The translations under genes and the position numbers were made by a program. Positions 1 through 8,308 of a stretch of 64,000 nt of DNA are shown here, one piece after another. The stretch is from Bacteroidota bacterium (GTDB taxonomy: Bacteria > Bacteroidota > Bacteroidia > Chitinophagales > Chitinophagaceae). The notes under the pieces were generated by a model, which was not told the origin of the DNA, did no database searches, and saw only the letters and a program-made list of their open reading frames with translations. The stretch spans positions 124,001 through 188,000 of the forward strand of contig JAUZOE010000006.1 of NCBI GenBank assembly GCA_030706605.1, in the 5' to 3' direction. Position 1 is the stretch's first letter; every line of letters starts with the position of its first letter.

Positions 1-1
1 T

Positions 2-67
2 GTAACTGACCAGGAACTATTGCAATTAAATTTAAAAATTGAAAACTTTACAAAAACCAAAACCTGA
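2..67 (+). CDS. 3' end of an unidentified gene upstream of moxR
   Basis: The second frame is open from the left edge and encodes about 21 residues ending in KIENFTKTKT before a TGA. That TGA shares its last base with the ATG of the MoxR gene (TGATG), a typical coupling arrangement. The fragment is too short to identify. In Bacteroidota the gene before moxR-DUF58 is often a DUF4350 or similar membrane protein, but that is context only. Confidence 0.55.
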   Translation, partial: VTDQELLQLNLKIENFTKTKT

Positions 68-1059
68 TGGAAGAAAATCTGATAGAAGAAAACTTATTTG
101 AACAACGCATCGAAATTGGCACATTAAATAATGCTGTTACCAACATAAGAAATGAAATCGGGAAAGTAATTGTCGGTCAGCATAAGATGGTTGATCTTTT
201 GTTGATTGGGTTATTATGCGATGGCCATATACTTATAGAAGGAGTACCGGGAGTAGCCAAAACCTTAACAGCAAAGCTATTGGCGAAAATTATCAATGCC
301 GGTTTTTCAAGAATACAGTTTACTCCCGATTTAATGCCAAGTGATGTTTTAGGCACCTCTGTTTTTAACCCTAAAAATGCAGAATTTGAATTTAAAAGAG
401 GACCCATTTTCAGCAACATAGTTTTGATTGATGAGATAAACCGTGCACCGGCAAAAACTCAGTCAGCTTTATTTGAAGTGATGGAAGAAAGACAGGTAAC
501 CATTGATGGAACTACTCATTTTATGAATTTCCCGTTCCTTGTCCTCGCTACCCAAAATCCCATTGAACAAGAAGGCACTTACCGCCTTCCGGAAGCACAA
601 CTTGACAGGTTTTTATTTAAGATAGTAGTCAATTATCCAACTCTTGAGGAGGAAATAAATATTTTAACAACTCAGCAATCAGTTCCGCAAAATACATTGC
701 TCAGTCAGGTGGAAAAATTAATTACGCCTGTACAAATAGCCGAATACAGGGGTATTAGTAATAGTGTATTGATTGAACCCCGGCTGATAGAATTTATTGC
801 TAAAATGGTCAACGCTACCAGGAATAATGCCTCCTTATTTTTAGGCGCCTCGCCGCGTGCCTCACTTGCGATCTTAAAAGCCTCAAAAGCCAATGCTGCG
901 ATTAAGGGAAGAGATTTTGTAAACCCGGATGATATTATAGAAATGGCAATACCCATAATGAGGCATCGTATTATTTTAACACCTGAAAAAGAGATGGAAG
1001 GAATTTCAGCTGATGAGTTAATCCATAATATTATTAGTACTATTGAAGTGCCGCGGTAA
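67..1059 (+). CDS. MoxR-family AAA+ ATPase
   Basis: This is a 330-residue MoxR-type AAA+ ATPase, a chaperone-like ATPase thought to remodel or mature partner proteins. The Walker A motif GVPGVAKT lies at residues 59-66. Walker B is the IDE at 121-123 followed by INRAPAK. A sensor-1 region (LATQNPIEQEGTYRLPEAQ) and the C-terminal lid domain are present, and the length is normal for the family. The start is well supported because the upstream stop overlaps the ATG by one base. The next gene is a DUF58 protein, the usual partner, about 28 bases downstream, so the two are probably one operon. The substrate cannot be deduced from sequence. Confidence 0.95.
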   Translation: MEENLIEENLFEQRIEIGTLNNAVTNIRNEIGKVIVGQHKMVDLLLIGLLCDGHILIEGVPGVAKTLTAKLLAKIINAGFSRIQFTPDLMPSDVLGTSVFNPKNAEFEFKRGPIFSNIVLIDEINRAPAKTQSALFEVMEERQVTIDGTTHFMNFPFLVLATQNPIEQEGTYRLPEAQLDRFLFKIVVNYPTLEEEINILTTQQSVPQNTLLSQVEKLITPVQIAEYRGISNSVLIEPRLIEFIAKMVNATRNNASLFLGASPRASLAILKASKANAAIKGRDFVNPDDIIEMAIPIMRHRIILTPEKEMEGISADELIHNIISTIEVPR

Positions 1060-1086
1060 TTGATCATCTGAAAAATCAGTATTCTT

Positions 1087-2430
1087 TTGAAATTTTTAAA
1101 AAAATATATTGGAGATCTTTTTTTAGCCCGGCGGTTTTACATCGTCCTTGCTAGTTTTATTATTTTATTTATAATCGCTTTTTATATTCCCGTTTTATTA
1201 CTTCCGGCTAAAACTCTTTTTTTTACTTTTATTCTTTTTTGCCTGGTTGACTATGGCCTGTTATTTTTTGTCAAAAAAACATCTTCAGCTCAACGAATAA
1301 CCAATAACAGGTTCAGCAATGGAGATGATAATAGAATTGAAATTTTTATCAAAAATGAATTCTCATTTCCGGTACATGTAGTTGTAATAGATGAATTACC
1401 TATACAATTACAAATCAGGAATTGGAAAAGGCAATTGAAACTAAAAGCCCGTGAACAAAAGAAAATTGATTGGTATTTAAAACCCTTACAAAGGGGAGAA
1501 TATCATTTTGGCGATATTCATTTATTCCTTTCTACTCCATTGTTTTTGCTCAAAAGAAGATTCACTACCCCTGCAGAGGAAACGATTCCGGTATATCCCG
1601 CTTTTATGCATTTGCACAATTATGAATTGTTATCCAATGCAACACTGCAAAACGAGGCAGGAAATAAAAGAATACGGAAAATCGGCCAGAGCATGGAGTT
1701 TGAGCAGATTAAAGAATATGTTTCAGGAGATGATATTCGTACATTGAACTGGAAAGCCTCGGCAAGAAAAGGAGGCCTAATGGTCAATAATTATATGGAA
1801 GAAAGATCGCAACAGGTATATTGTATTATTGATAAAGGCCGGTTGATGAAGATGCCTTTTGATGGAATGACACTATTAGATCATGCGATAAACAGTTGCC
1901 TGATTTTGAGCAATGTGTGTTTAAAGAAACAGGACAAAGTAGGACTTATTACTTTTTCAAATTTGCCGGGAAGTATTTTGCCTGCCGACCGCAAACCAAT
2001 ACAAACAGAAAATATATTACAAACACTCTATAAACAAAAAACAGACTTCCTTGAAAGTGATTTTGAAATGCTTTATCTGCAAATAAGAAATAAAATTAAA
2101 CACAGGAGTCTCTTAATTTTGTTTACCAATTTTGAATCTTTGTCTGGAGTAAACCGGCAGATAGAATATTTGCGTTTAATCGCACGCAATCATTTATTGC
2201 TGGTAGTATTTTTTGAGAATACGGAACTATCCCAGCTTACTAATTCACATGCAAAAAATGTTGAAGCGGTTTATATAAAAACCATCGCAGAAAAATTTGC
2301 TTTTGAAAAAAGGCTTATTGCAAAAGAATTATCAAGGTTCGGGATTTTATCAATCCTTTCTTCTCCGCAAAAGCTGACCGTAAACGCCATTAATAAATAT
2401 TTAGAATTAAAAGAAAGGCAGGCCATATAA
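1087..2430 (+). CDS. DUF58 domain protein (MoxR partner)
   Basis: This is a 447-residue protein with two N-terminal membrane segments (about residues 15-60), then a soluble region containing the DUF58 signature GDDIRTLNWKASARKG and a von Willebrand A-like fold near IIDKGRLM. DUF58 proteins are membrane-anchored partners of MoxR ATPases; their exact role is unsettled. The start used is TTG at 1087 (MKFLKK), because no ATG precedes the first membrane segment in frame. The gene follows moxR closely and is probably cotranscribed with it. Confidence 0.9.
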   Translation: MKFLKKYIGDLFLARRFYIVLASFIILFIIAFYIPVLLLPAKTLFFTFILFCLVDYGLLFFVKKTSSAQRITNNRFSNGDDNRIEIFIKNEFSFPVHVVVIDELPIQLQIRNWKRQLKLKAREQKKIDWYLKPLQRGEYHFGDIHLFLSTPLFLLKRRFTTPAEETIPVYPAFMHLHNYELLSNATLQNEAGNKRIRKIGQSMEFEQIKEYVSGDDIRTLNWKASARKGGLMVNNYMEERSQQVYCIIDKGRLMKMPFDGMTLLDHAINSCLILSNVCLKKQDKVGLITFSNLPGSILPADRKPIQTENILQTLYKQKTDFLESDFEMLYLQIRNKIKHRSLLILFTNFESLSGVNRQIEYLRLIARNHLLLVVFFENTELSQLTNSHAKNVEAVYIKTIAEKFAFEKRLIAKELSRFGILSILSSPQKLTVNAINKYLELKERQAI

Positions 2431-2521
2431 TTAAAATTACTTTGAAAAAAATTAAATAAACTTTATACAATAATTGCGGAGCTAGCTCCCCTAATCCGCA
2501 TGAGGAGAAACAAATTAAAAA

Positions 2522-3208
2522 ATGATGATCAAAAATAATTTTGAAGAAGGAAGAGTTTTACTGATAGATAAGCCATTTGACTGGACATCATTTGATGTGA
2601 TAAGAAAAATCCGCAATACGATAAAAATTAAGAAAGTAGGACATGCTGGCACGCTGGATCCCTTTGCAACAGGCCTTTTGATTGTATGCACGGGAAAATT
2701 TACTAAAAGGATTAATGAATTTATGGCCCAGGAAAAGGAATACACGGGAACCATTACATTAGGCGCAGTTACACCTACTTATGACCTGGAAAGTGAACCT
2801 GAAAACTTTAAACCCATAGATGGGATTACGGAAGAAATAATAAGAGAAACTACCAAGCAATTCACGGGAGAAATTTTACAAACCCCACCCATTCATTCTG
2901 CCATAAAGCAGAATGGGAAGCCAGTATATTTATTAGCCAGGAAAGGAGTAGATGTAGTTCTTGAACCGAGGAAAATTACCATTCATTCATTTGAAATTAC
3001 TCAAATTAACATGCCTGTTATCACTTTCAAAGTGGTCTGTACCACAGGAACGTATATACGTAGTTTGGCTAATGATTTTGGAGAAACGCTTGGCTGTGGA
3101 GGCTACCTTAGCCAATTACGCAGAACACGAATAGGAAATTTTAAAGTGGAAGACGCGATAAGTATGGAAGATTTTGTGACAGAGTATTCTACATTGGATA
3201 TAAATTAG
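2522..3208 (+). CDS. truB: tRNA pseudouridine-55 synthase TruB
   Basis: TruB converts U55 to pseudouridine in the T-loop of most tRNAs. The 228-residue protein has the catalytic motif [14 protein letters not shown] with the nucleophilic Asp at residue 46. It also has the downstream core motifs [15 protein letters not shown] and [16 protein letters not shown]. It is a short TruB without a long C-terminal PUA extension, which is common in this phylum. Two adjacent ATGs (2522 and 2525) are possible starts. An AGGAG lies at 2503-2507, about 14 bases upstream, a little far for a working ribosome site. Confidence 0.96.
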   Translation: MMIKNNFEEGRVLLIDKPFDWTSFDVIRKIRNTIKIKKVGHAGTLDPFATGLLIVCTGKFTKRINEFMAQEKEYTGTITLGAVTPTYDLESEPENFKPIDGITEEIIRETTKQFTGEILQTPPIHSAIKQNGKPVYLLARKGVDVVLEPRKITIHSFEITQINMPVITFKVVCTTGTYIRSLANDFGETLGCGGYLSQLRRTRIGNFKVEDAISMEDFVTEYSTLDIN

Positions 3209-3240
3209 CTACTGTAAATTCCCTTTAATATTGACTAACA

Positions 3241-4221
3241 TCATAAAACCACAAATTCCTTGTTATATTTATTTCTATAACTTACCGGAGACAGTCCCGT
3301 AAAACGTTTGAAAGTTGAACGAAAAGCTTTTGGATCGCTGTATCCCACATCGTACATTACCTCATTTACGTTATCAGTAGATCTTTCAAATCTTATTTTT
3401 GCTGCTTCCACTTTCACCCGTTGCATATATTCTACAACAGAATTGGAGGTGGCTTTCTTAAATCTTCTTTCCAGGTTTCTTCTTCCTATTGCAAGCATAG
3501 AAGCCAATCGATCTACCGAAATTTTTTCCTGGACATTTTTCTCAATAAATGTCTGTGCTTCTTTAATCAGTTCATCTTTATGATCCTTTTGCCCGTCAAA
3601 GATGATGAAGGGAGATTGACGATGCCGGTCCATATCCACCTGGAAAGTTTTTGCACAATGTATTGCCGCCTCTCTGCCTGCGTATTTTTCAATAATATAT
3701 AATATCAAATTAGCTGAAGAAAAAGCGCCGCCGCTGGTATAAATTCCATATTCATCCGTGATGATTTTATCAGTTACCAGTTTCACCGTTGGAAACATTT
3801 TTTGAAATTCATTACCTGCACGCCAGTGAGTAGAACAATTTTTTCCATCCAACAAACCTGTGGAAGCCAATAAAAAAGCGCCTACGCAAAGACTGGCGAT
3901 CTCTGCTCCCTTTCTGTATCGCTTAATGATCCAGGGAATTAAATTCGTATTTTGTTCAACCCCGTTTTTTATGTTTCCTTCGAAAGCGGGTATAATTACC
4001 AGGTCTGCTTTTTTTATATTCTTTATCTCAATATCAGGATGGATAGTATATACTCCATTATTCAGTTTTATCTCTTTTGTGGTTCCGGCTATCTGCACTT
4101 TGAATAGAGGAGACTTACCTATTTCTTTCATATATTCATTAACAGATAAAAAAGCGCGGCGCGGATTATCTATGCTTCCTAAGTTACTGCCTGTGGTGGC
4201 TAAAATAATTATGTGTGTCAT
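3241..4221 (-). CDS. GlxA-type transcriptional regulator: DJ-1/PfpI domain plus AraC DNA-binding domain
   Basis: The protein has an N-terminal DJ-1/PfpI-like domain (about residues 1-190) and a C-terminal AraC/XylS DNA-binding domain with two helix-turn-helices (about 215-320; VDRLASMLAIGRRNLERRF and a FRSTFKRFTGLSPVSYR ending). The start chosen is Met at 4221 (MTHIIILATT), which begins the first beta strand; the frame extends seven codons further, to 4242. The DJ-1 nucleophile-elbow Cys is kept (Cys112 in SLCVGAF), although regulators of this kind usually sense ligands rather than catalyse. It is divergent from the SRPBCC-DinB-VOC cluster, so it may control that cluster, but no operator is evident. 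Confidence 0.9.
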   Translation of the reverse strand: MTHIIILATTGSNLGSIDNPRRAFLSVNEYMKEIGKSPLFKVQIAGTTKEIKLNNGVYTIHPDIEIKNIKKADLVIIPAFEGNIKNGVEQNTNLIPWIIKRYRKGAEIASLCVGAFLLASTGLLDGKNCSTHWRAGNEFQKMFPTVKLVTDKIITDEYGIYTSGGAFSSANLILYIIEKYAGREAAIHCAKTFQVDMDRHRQSPFIIFDGQKDHKDELIKEAQTFIEKNVQEKISVDRLASMLAIGRRNLERRFKKATSNSVVEYMQRVKVEAAKIRFERSTDNVNEVMYDVGYSDPKAFRSTFKRFTGLSPVSYRNKYNKEFVVL

Positions 4222-4319
4222 CCATTTATTTTTGGAAACCAAAACTACAAAAAATATTTTGTCGCATCCGACCCCTCAGATTGGCGTATTTGCACCCCAA
4301 AAAATTATTAGAATGAAAT

Positions 4320-4327
4320 TAGTTTTG
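4320..4327 (+). promoter_or_regulatory. Possible -7 box upstream of the SRPBCC cluster
   Basis: TAGTTTTG matches the Bacteroidota TAnnTTTG -7 consensus. It lies in the roughly 300-base gap between the divergent regulator and the first SRPBCC gene. No TTTG -33 box is found at the expected spacing, so support is weak. Confidence 0.3.
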
Positions 4328-4517
4328 TGTTGATAATGGAAATTATCTTCCGGGTTATTTTCTGGATTTTAAGAAGCATTCAAATCAGTGGTGGCGATAC
4401 TTTTTTATGAACCAAAAAAGCACGGAGAATTTTAATTGGCGTAAACATATAAAAATTGAAAATTCCTGTTTATCCGGGAAAGCCCCAGAACATAAAACAT
4501 TAAGAAAAATTCTAAAC

Positions 4518-4970
4518 ATGAAGAATTTCATAACTGTTGAAACGGCGATCAACCTAGCCCTGGAAAAAGTTTGGAAACTCTGGACAACACCTGCCGATAT
4601 TATTCAATGGAACAATCCTTCTGAAGACTGGCAAACATTAAGGGTAGAAAATGATTTGAGAGACGGCGGGGCTTTCTTATTCAGAATGGAAGCAAAGGAC
4701 GGTAGCGAAGGCTTTGATTTTTGTGGCAAATATGATAAAGTAATAACAAATGAACTTATTGAATATACGTTAACTGACGGAAGAAAAACACGCAACCAAT
4801 TTACAACTAACGGTGATGCCACCACGTTAGTTGAAACTTTTGAACCAGAAGCAGAAACCCCTGTTGATATTCAGAGAGGTTTTTGCCAGGGAGTTTTGAA
4901 TAATTTTAAAAATTATGCAGAAAATTTAATCAATAATGAGGAAAGAATTAGCATCAGCGTGAAAGAATAA
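4518..4970 (+). CDS. SRPBCC/AHSA1-like domain protein
   Basis: This is a small SRPBCC-fold (START-like) protein of the activator-of-Hsp90 homology 1 type. Members bind hydrophobic ligands or have no known role. Typical features are the N-terminal strand MKNFITVETAINLALEKVW, the WTTPADIIQWNNPSEDW turn and the closing helix FCQGVLNNFKNYAENL. The frame is open from an ATG at 4407, but the first 37 residues look non-coding and homology begins at Met 4518, giving 150 residues. It heads a same-strand run of small proteins with short gaps. No specific substrate can be named. Confidence 0.85.
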   Translation: MKNFITVETAINLALEKVWKLWTTPADIIQWNNPSEDWQTLRVENDLRDGGAFLFRMEAKDGSEGFDFCGKYDKVITNELIEYTLTDGRKTRNQFTTNGDATTLVETFEPEAETPVDIQRGFCQGVLNNFKNYAENLINNEERISISVKE

Positions 4971-5014
4971 AGCCTGCAACGAAACATAGAAAATTATTTT
5001 AAAAAGACATTGAA

Positions 5015-5488
5015 ATGACAGCCAATAAAACTTCCACTGTAGAAACGCAAATGCTAATCAGAAAGCCAGTCGGGTTAGTTTTCCAGGCATTTATTGACCC
5101 TGAAATTACTACCAACTTTTGGTTTACAAAATCCAGTGGAATATTAGAACCCGCTAAAACCATAATTTGGAACTGGGAGATGTATGGTGTTTCAACAAAT
5201 GTGCTGGTAAAAGAAATCATTCAAAATAAAAAAATAGTAACTGAATGGGGAAACCCTGCTACCAAAGTTGACTATGAGTTTATTCCATTGACAAAAGATT
5301 CAACCTATGTAATTATCAAAAACTATGGCTTTAAAGAAAAAGGGGACAAATTAATTCAGATTATAAAAGACAGCACGGGAGGCTTTACAACGGTCTTAGA
5401 TGGGCTAAAAGCATATTTGGAACATAATATTAAACTGAATTTAGTTGGTGACAAATTTCCAAAAGAGATTAGTCAACATAGAAAATAA
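5015..5488 (+). CDS. SRPBCC family protein
   Basis: This 157-residue protein is a second SRPBCC/AHSA1-like member. It begins with the strand TVETQMLIRKPVGLVFQAF and a FWFTKSSGILEPAKTIIWNW segment, and ends in the usual long helix (STGGFTTVLDGLKAYLEHN). It is distinct in sequence from its upstream neighbour, so the pair is an old duplication or two members recruited separately. Spacing to the neighbours is 44 and 13 bases, consistent with one transcript. The function is unknown; ligand binding is inferred from the fold. Confidence 0.85.
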   Translation: MTANKTSTVETQMLIRKPVGLVFQAFIDPEITTNFWFTKSSGILEPAKTIIWNWEMYGVSTNVLVKEIIQNKKIVTEWGNPATKVDYEFIPLTKDSTYVIIKNYGFKEKGDKLIQIIKDSTGGFTTVLDGLKAYLEHNIKLNLVGDKFPKEISQHRK

Positions 5489-5501
5489 ATAAAATTCAAC
5501 T

Positions 5502-6014
5502 ATGAAAGCTATAATCAGTATTGAAATCGAAAAAACTGCCAACGAATTAACCCAATTAATTTCATCAACTAACGAAGAACAGTTTAATAAAATTCCTTTT
5601 GAAGGAAGTTGGAGTATAGCCCAGGTTGGAGATCATTTATTAAAATCGTATGGTGCTGTTGAAATTCTAAACGGCCCTGTAACAAAAACAGGAAGGTCAC
5701 CCGGAGAAAAGATTGAAATGATTAAGGAGACATTTTTAAATTTTGATAAAAAATACCAATCAGATAAATCTATTCTCCCTAAGAATAGGCTTGTTGACAA
5801 AGAAATATTATTGAGTGAATTAAAAAACAGGATTGCACAGATACAGGAAGTGATCAGAACAAAAGATTTATCCGAAACCTGCGCAGGATTTGCTCTTCCC
5901 GCTTTTGGTGAGTTTACAAGACTAGAATGGCTATCTCTCATTTTGTATCATACACAAAGGCATATTCATCAAATAAAAAATATCCTGAAACCATTGGAAA
6001 AAAAAAGTAAATAA
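5502..6014 (+). CDS. DinB-like four-helix protein
   Basis: This 170-residue protein resembles the DinB/YfiT-like putative metal-dependent hydrolase family, four-helix bundles with three metal-binding His residues. The expected His positions are visible at VGDHLL near residue 47 and at the C-terminal YHTQRHIHQIKN. The family includes thiol-dependent transferases and many proteins of unknown role. It starts 13 bases after the upstream SRPBCC gene and is probably cotranscribed. The substrate is unknown. Confidence 0.82.
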   Translation: MKAIISIEIEKTANELTQLISSTNEEQFNKIPFEGSWSIAQVGDHLLKSYGAVEILNGPVTKTGRSPGEKIEMIKETFLNFDKKYQSDKSILPKNRLVDKEILLSELKNRIAQIQEVIRTKDLSETCAGFALPAFGEFTRLEWLSLILYHTQRHIHQIKNILKPLEKKSK

Positions 6015-6046
6015 AAAATATTTCTTAAATCTTAAAACAAAAAACA

Positions 6047-6466
6047 ATGAAAGCAGTAAATCCTTATTTAAACTTCAACGGTGATACCGAAGAAGCATTC
6101 AATTTTTACAAATCAGTATTTGGCGGTGAATTCCGAATGGTGATGCGCATGAAAGATGTTCAGGGAATGCCTGTGCCCAAAGGGCAGGAAGAAAAGATTA
6201 TGCACATCGCACTGCCATTGGATAATGGAATCGTGTTAATGGCAAGCGATAATTGTAATGACGAGACATTCAAAGCAGGAAACAATTTTTATATTTCTAT
6301 ACATGCAGATAGTGTAGAAGAAGGCCGGAAGTTGTATGATGCGCTTGCAGCCGGAGGTAAAGCTGATCATCCTTTTAAAAAAGAATTTTGGGGCGACTGG
6401 CATGGAAACTTAACAGACAAATTTGGAATAAACTGGATGCTCAATTACGCCGAAAATCAACAATAA
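6047..6466 (+). CDS. VOC family (PhnB-like) protein
   Basis: This 139-residue protein is a vicinal oxygen chelate fold of the PhnB/3-demethylubiquinone-methyltransferase-like type. It begins NPYLNFNGDTEEAFNFYKSV and ends with the characteristic FWGDWHGNLTDKFGINWM. The relatives are glyoxalase- or bleomycin-resistance-like; most have no assigned substrate. It lies in the same plus-strand run as the SRPBCC and DinB-like genes, a grouping often seen downstream of stress or AraC-type regulators. Confidence 0.9.
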   Translation: MKAVNPYLNFNGDTEEAFNFYKSVFGGEFRMVMRMKDVQGMPVPKGQEEKIMHIALPLDNGIVLMASDNCNDETFKAGNNFYISIHADSVEEGRKLYDALAAGGKADHPFKKEFWGDWHGNLTDKFGINWMLNYAENQQ

Positions 6467-6490
6467 ATTTATACAAACCTTAAATTAACT

Positions 6491-6877
6491 ATGGCAACTG
6501 CAACCATCAGTAAACAAACAAAAAAGTACCAAATCATTTTTTGGATTTCCACCGGGCTTATTGCTTTGTTTGAATTATCCGGCGCTTTTTTTATCAATAG
6601 CGAAATGGCTAAAGAAGGAATGAGGCACCTTGGCTTGCCTGAATGGTTTAGGTGGGAATTAAGCATAGCTCATATAATCGGTGGATTTTTACTTATAGTC
6701 CCTGCCAATAAACGACTTAAAGAGTGGGTATATGCAGGATTTTGTATTGATTTTATTTCTGCGTTCATTGCCTATTTATCAATAGAAGGTTTAACCGGCA
6801 ACGCATTTTCACCGTTAATAATGTTGGTTTTATTGATCGTTTCTTACATCTGCTATCATAAATTAAAAAAAGAATAA
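6491..6877 (+). CDS. DoxX-like membrane protein
   Basis: This 128-residue integral membrane protein has four predicted hydrophobic segments (about residues 15-35, 55-73, 80-97, 103-124). It matches the DoxX-like family in size and layout (MRHLGLPEWFRWELSIAHIIGG). DoxX-like proteins are poorly characterised; some associate with thiol or quinone redox processes. The stop is followed one base later by the ATG of the next small gene, so translation is probably coupled. Confidence 0.82.
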   Translation: MATATISKQTKKYQIIFWISTGLIALFELSGAFFINSEMAKEGMRHLGLPEWFRWELSIAHIIGGFLLIVPANKRLKEWVYAGFCIDFISAFIAYLSIEGLTGNAFSPLIMLVLLIVSYICYHKLKKE

Positions 6878-6878
6878 A

Positions 6879-7088
6879 ATGGTAGAGGTATTCAAAACAA
6901 ATGTACATGACGAAGAAAAGTCTAAAGTACTTCTTGAAAAGCTTTTGTTTCATTTCCCCGGTATTAAAATAAATTTTGACCTCGAAGATTTTGACAATGT
7001 ATTAAGGGTAGAGGGAAATCATATATTGCCTGATAAAATTATGGAGTTACTAAATAGGGAAGGACATCAATGCGAAATACTGGATTAA
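6879..7088 (+). CDS. Small conserved-looking protein of HMA-like size
   Basis: This is a 69-residue acidic protein (MVEVFKTNVHDEEKSKVLLE...). Its length and beta-alpha-beta-beta-alpha-beta pattern recall heavy-metal-associated (HMA) domains, but it lacks the CxxC metal motif and has a single Cys near its end (HQCEILD). It starts one base after the DoxX-like stop, which strongly suggests it is a real translated gene. The function is unknown. Confidence 0.7.
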   Translation: MVEVFKTNVHDEEKSKVLLEKLLFHFPGIKINFDLEDFDNVLRVEGNHILPDKIMELLNREGHQCEILD

Positions 7089-7460
7089 AAAATGGCAAAA
7101 AAAAATTATTCAATAAATGAATTTAAACGTATCACGTTTGACAAGTTCATCTGAAAGTAAATTTTTTTATATTTTGTTATTATCGGATTTGAAAAAAATT
7201 CTAATGCTAAAAATAGATTTCATGAACCCAAGCAAAATAAGAAAGATAGTTTTATTCATACACACATCGCTCAATGTATTTTTAGTTGGCACAAATAGAA
7301 CAATGAAATGAATTAGATCAGATATATTGAAAAATGAAATATTTAGCCATAACAATGAGCAAACAGAAGAAACTAACACCGCACTATGCAAAAAAATAGC
7401 TTACCTGTAAAAACTATTGGGCCGACAAAGCAAACAAACCGAATATAAATACACTTATTT
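7089..7460. other. 372-base region without a supported gene
   Basis: This gap lies between the convergent small-protein cluster and rnpA. It holds only very short reading frames, for example a 20-codon plus-strand frame at 7092-7154 beginning MAKKNYSINEF and a 64-codon frame at 7117-7311 with no family-like features. The sequence is very AT-rich. It may contain remnants of lost genes, and I see no RNA gene or strong terminator in it. Confidence 0.5.
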
Positions 7461-7847
7461 TTATCTAATACTTCCTTCAAGCTGGCGTATTGCATTTCGG
7501 GTTTTCTCAAAAACCATAAAATATTCGGGTAATTCTTTTCCTGTATATATAAAAAATACAGCAAGATTTTTATGATTTTCTTCCAACTCTATTTGTAAGC
7601 TATTTTTTTGCAAACGATAAGATTCCCTCATTATTCTTTTTATCCTGTTTCTGTCTACTGCTTTTTTAAAATGCCTCGTACTTACGGAGAATCCAGCTTG
7701 TAAACATGAAAGCTGATTTTCCGTTTCCAGAAAAATTACCCTTAAAGGAAAATTCGAGAACGATTTCCCTTCTTTGAAAAGTTGCTGAATAATTTTTCTG
7801 CTTTTCAGTCTCTCGTGCGCTTTTAATGTAAATCTTTGCTGAATGAT
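7461..7847 (-). CDS. rnpA: Ribonuclease P protein component, non-canonical start codon
   Basis: RnpA is the protein subunit of RNase P, which removes 5' leaders from pre-tRNAs. The reading frame is complete through its stop at 7461. It shows the family's start region QQRFTLKAHERLKSRK, the RNR signature KKAVDRNRIKRIMRE, and a normal C-terminus (FEKTRNAIRQLEGSIR), about 128 residues in all. No ATG, GTG or TTG exists in frame between the preceding in-frame stop and the conserved N-terminus. The likely start is ATC at 7845-7847, one base away from ATG, or ATT at 7842-7844. The gene follows rpmH, the usual order, with an intervening terminator-like hairpin. Identity is firm; the start is uncertain. 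Confidence 0.9.
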   Translation of the reverse strand: MIQQRFTLKAHERLKSRKIIQQLFKEGKSFSNFPLRVIFLETENQLSCLQAGFSVSTRHFKKAVDRNRIKRIMRESYRLQKNSLQIELEENHKNLAVFFIYTGKELPEYFMVFEKTRNAIRQLEGSIR

Positions 7848-7882
7848 AAAATCTTTATTAAAGTTGAAAAATAAAAATACAA

Positions 7883-7915
7883 ATAAAAAAAATAGCCCCG
7901 TAAAAGAGGCTATTT
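7883..7915 (-). terminator. Rho-independent terminator between rpmH and rnpA
   Basis: On the minus strand an 8-base stem AAATAGCC / GGCTATTT (arms 7908-7915 and 7890-7897, 10-base loop) runs straight into a tract of eight T residues. It lies 24 bases after the rpmH stop and upstream of rnpA, so it should end most rpmH transcripts or act as an attenuator for rnpA. Confidence 0.75.
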
Positions 7916-7938
7916 CAAATATTTATCTGGTAAATAAT

Positions 7939-8106
7939 TTATTTTTTACTTCCGTGTTCATCAGAAACAGTAAGCTTATGACGCCCTTTTTTCCTGCGGC
8001 TTGCCAAAACTTTACGGCCATTTGCTGTTGACATACGCTCTCTGAAACCATGCACACTCTTACGACGGCGTTTATGCGGCTGGTAAGTACGTTTTTTCCC
8101 TGGCAT
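7939..8106 (-). CDS. rpmH: 50S ribosomal protein L34
   Basis: A 55-codon frame encodes ribosomal protein L34, a small basic protein of the large ribosomal subunit. It begins [20 protein letters not shown] and continues with [19 protein letters not shown] and KKGRHKLTV, all hallmarks of L34. The short C-terminal tail SDEHGSKK is typical of Bacteroidota versions. A good TAnnTTTG promoter element lies about 85 bases upstream, and the gene is followed by a terminator and then rnpA. Confidence 0.97.
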   Translation of the reverse strand: MPGKKRTYQPHKRRRKSVHGFRERMSTANGRKVLASRRKKGRHKLTVSDEHGSKK

Positions 8107-8188
8107 AATTTATTATTTTTTCCTTTTTATTAAAAATTGTTTCAGTCTCTTCAGCCGGGCACCATCCCAACTGTATGTGAAAGGGCTG

Positions 8189-8196
8189 CAAAAGTA
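8189..8196 (-). promoter_or_regulatory. Putative rpmH promoter (-7 box)
   Basis: On the minus strand TACTTTTG matches the Bacteroidota TAnnTTTG -7 consensus and lies about 83 bases upstream of the rpmH ATG. It sits in the 200-base gap between murI and rpmH, which has no other convincing gene. A clear -33 TTTG is not seen. Confidence 0.5.
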
Positions 8197-8308
8197 AGAA
8201 AAGATTTTAGATTTTAAAGAACCAATTATTCCTGTTCCAATATTTTCACTTTTTGAAATAAGATTTTGACAATTTGAGTGAGAATCACGCATCTTAATTC
8301 TATTTGTT

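Noticed and set aside
2478-2489. Perfect palindrome GGAGCTAGCTCC upstream of truB
   Set aside because: A single 12-base palindrome with no T tract and no second copy; could be an operator but chance is likely.
7117-7311. 64-codon plus-strand frame
   Set aside because: Low-complexity hydrophobic text, no neighbour coupling, no resemblance to a known family.
7373-7564. 63-codon minus-strand frame overlapping the rnpA end
   Set aside because: It lies in a different frame over the real rnpA C-terminus, so it is a shadow.
7843-8031. 62-codon plus-strand frame opposite rpmH
   Set aside because: Antisense to L34 and the terminator; no independent support.
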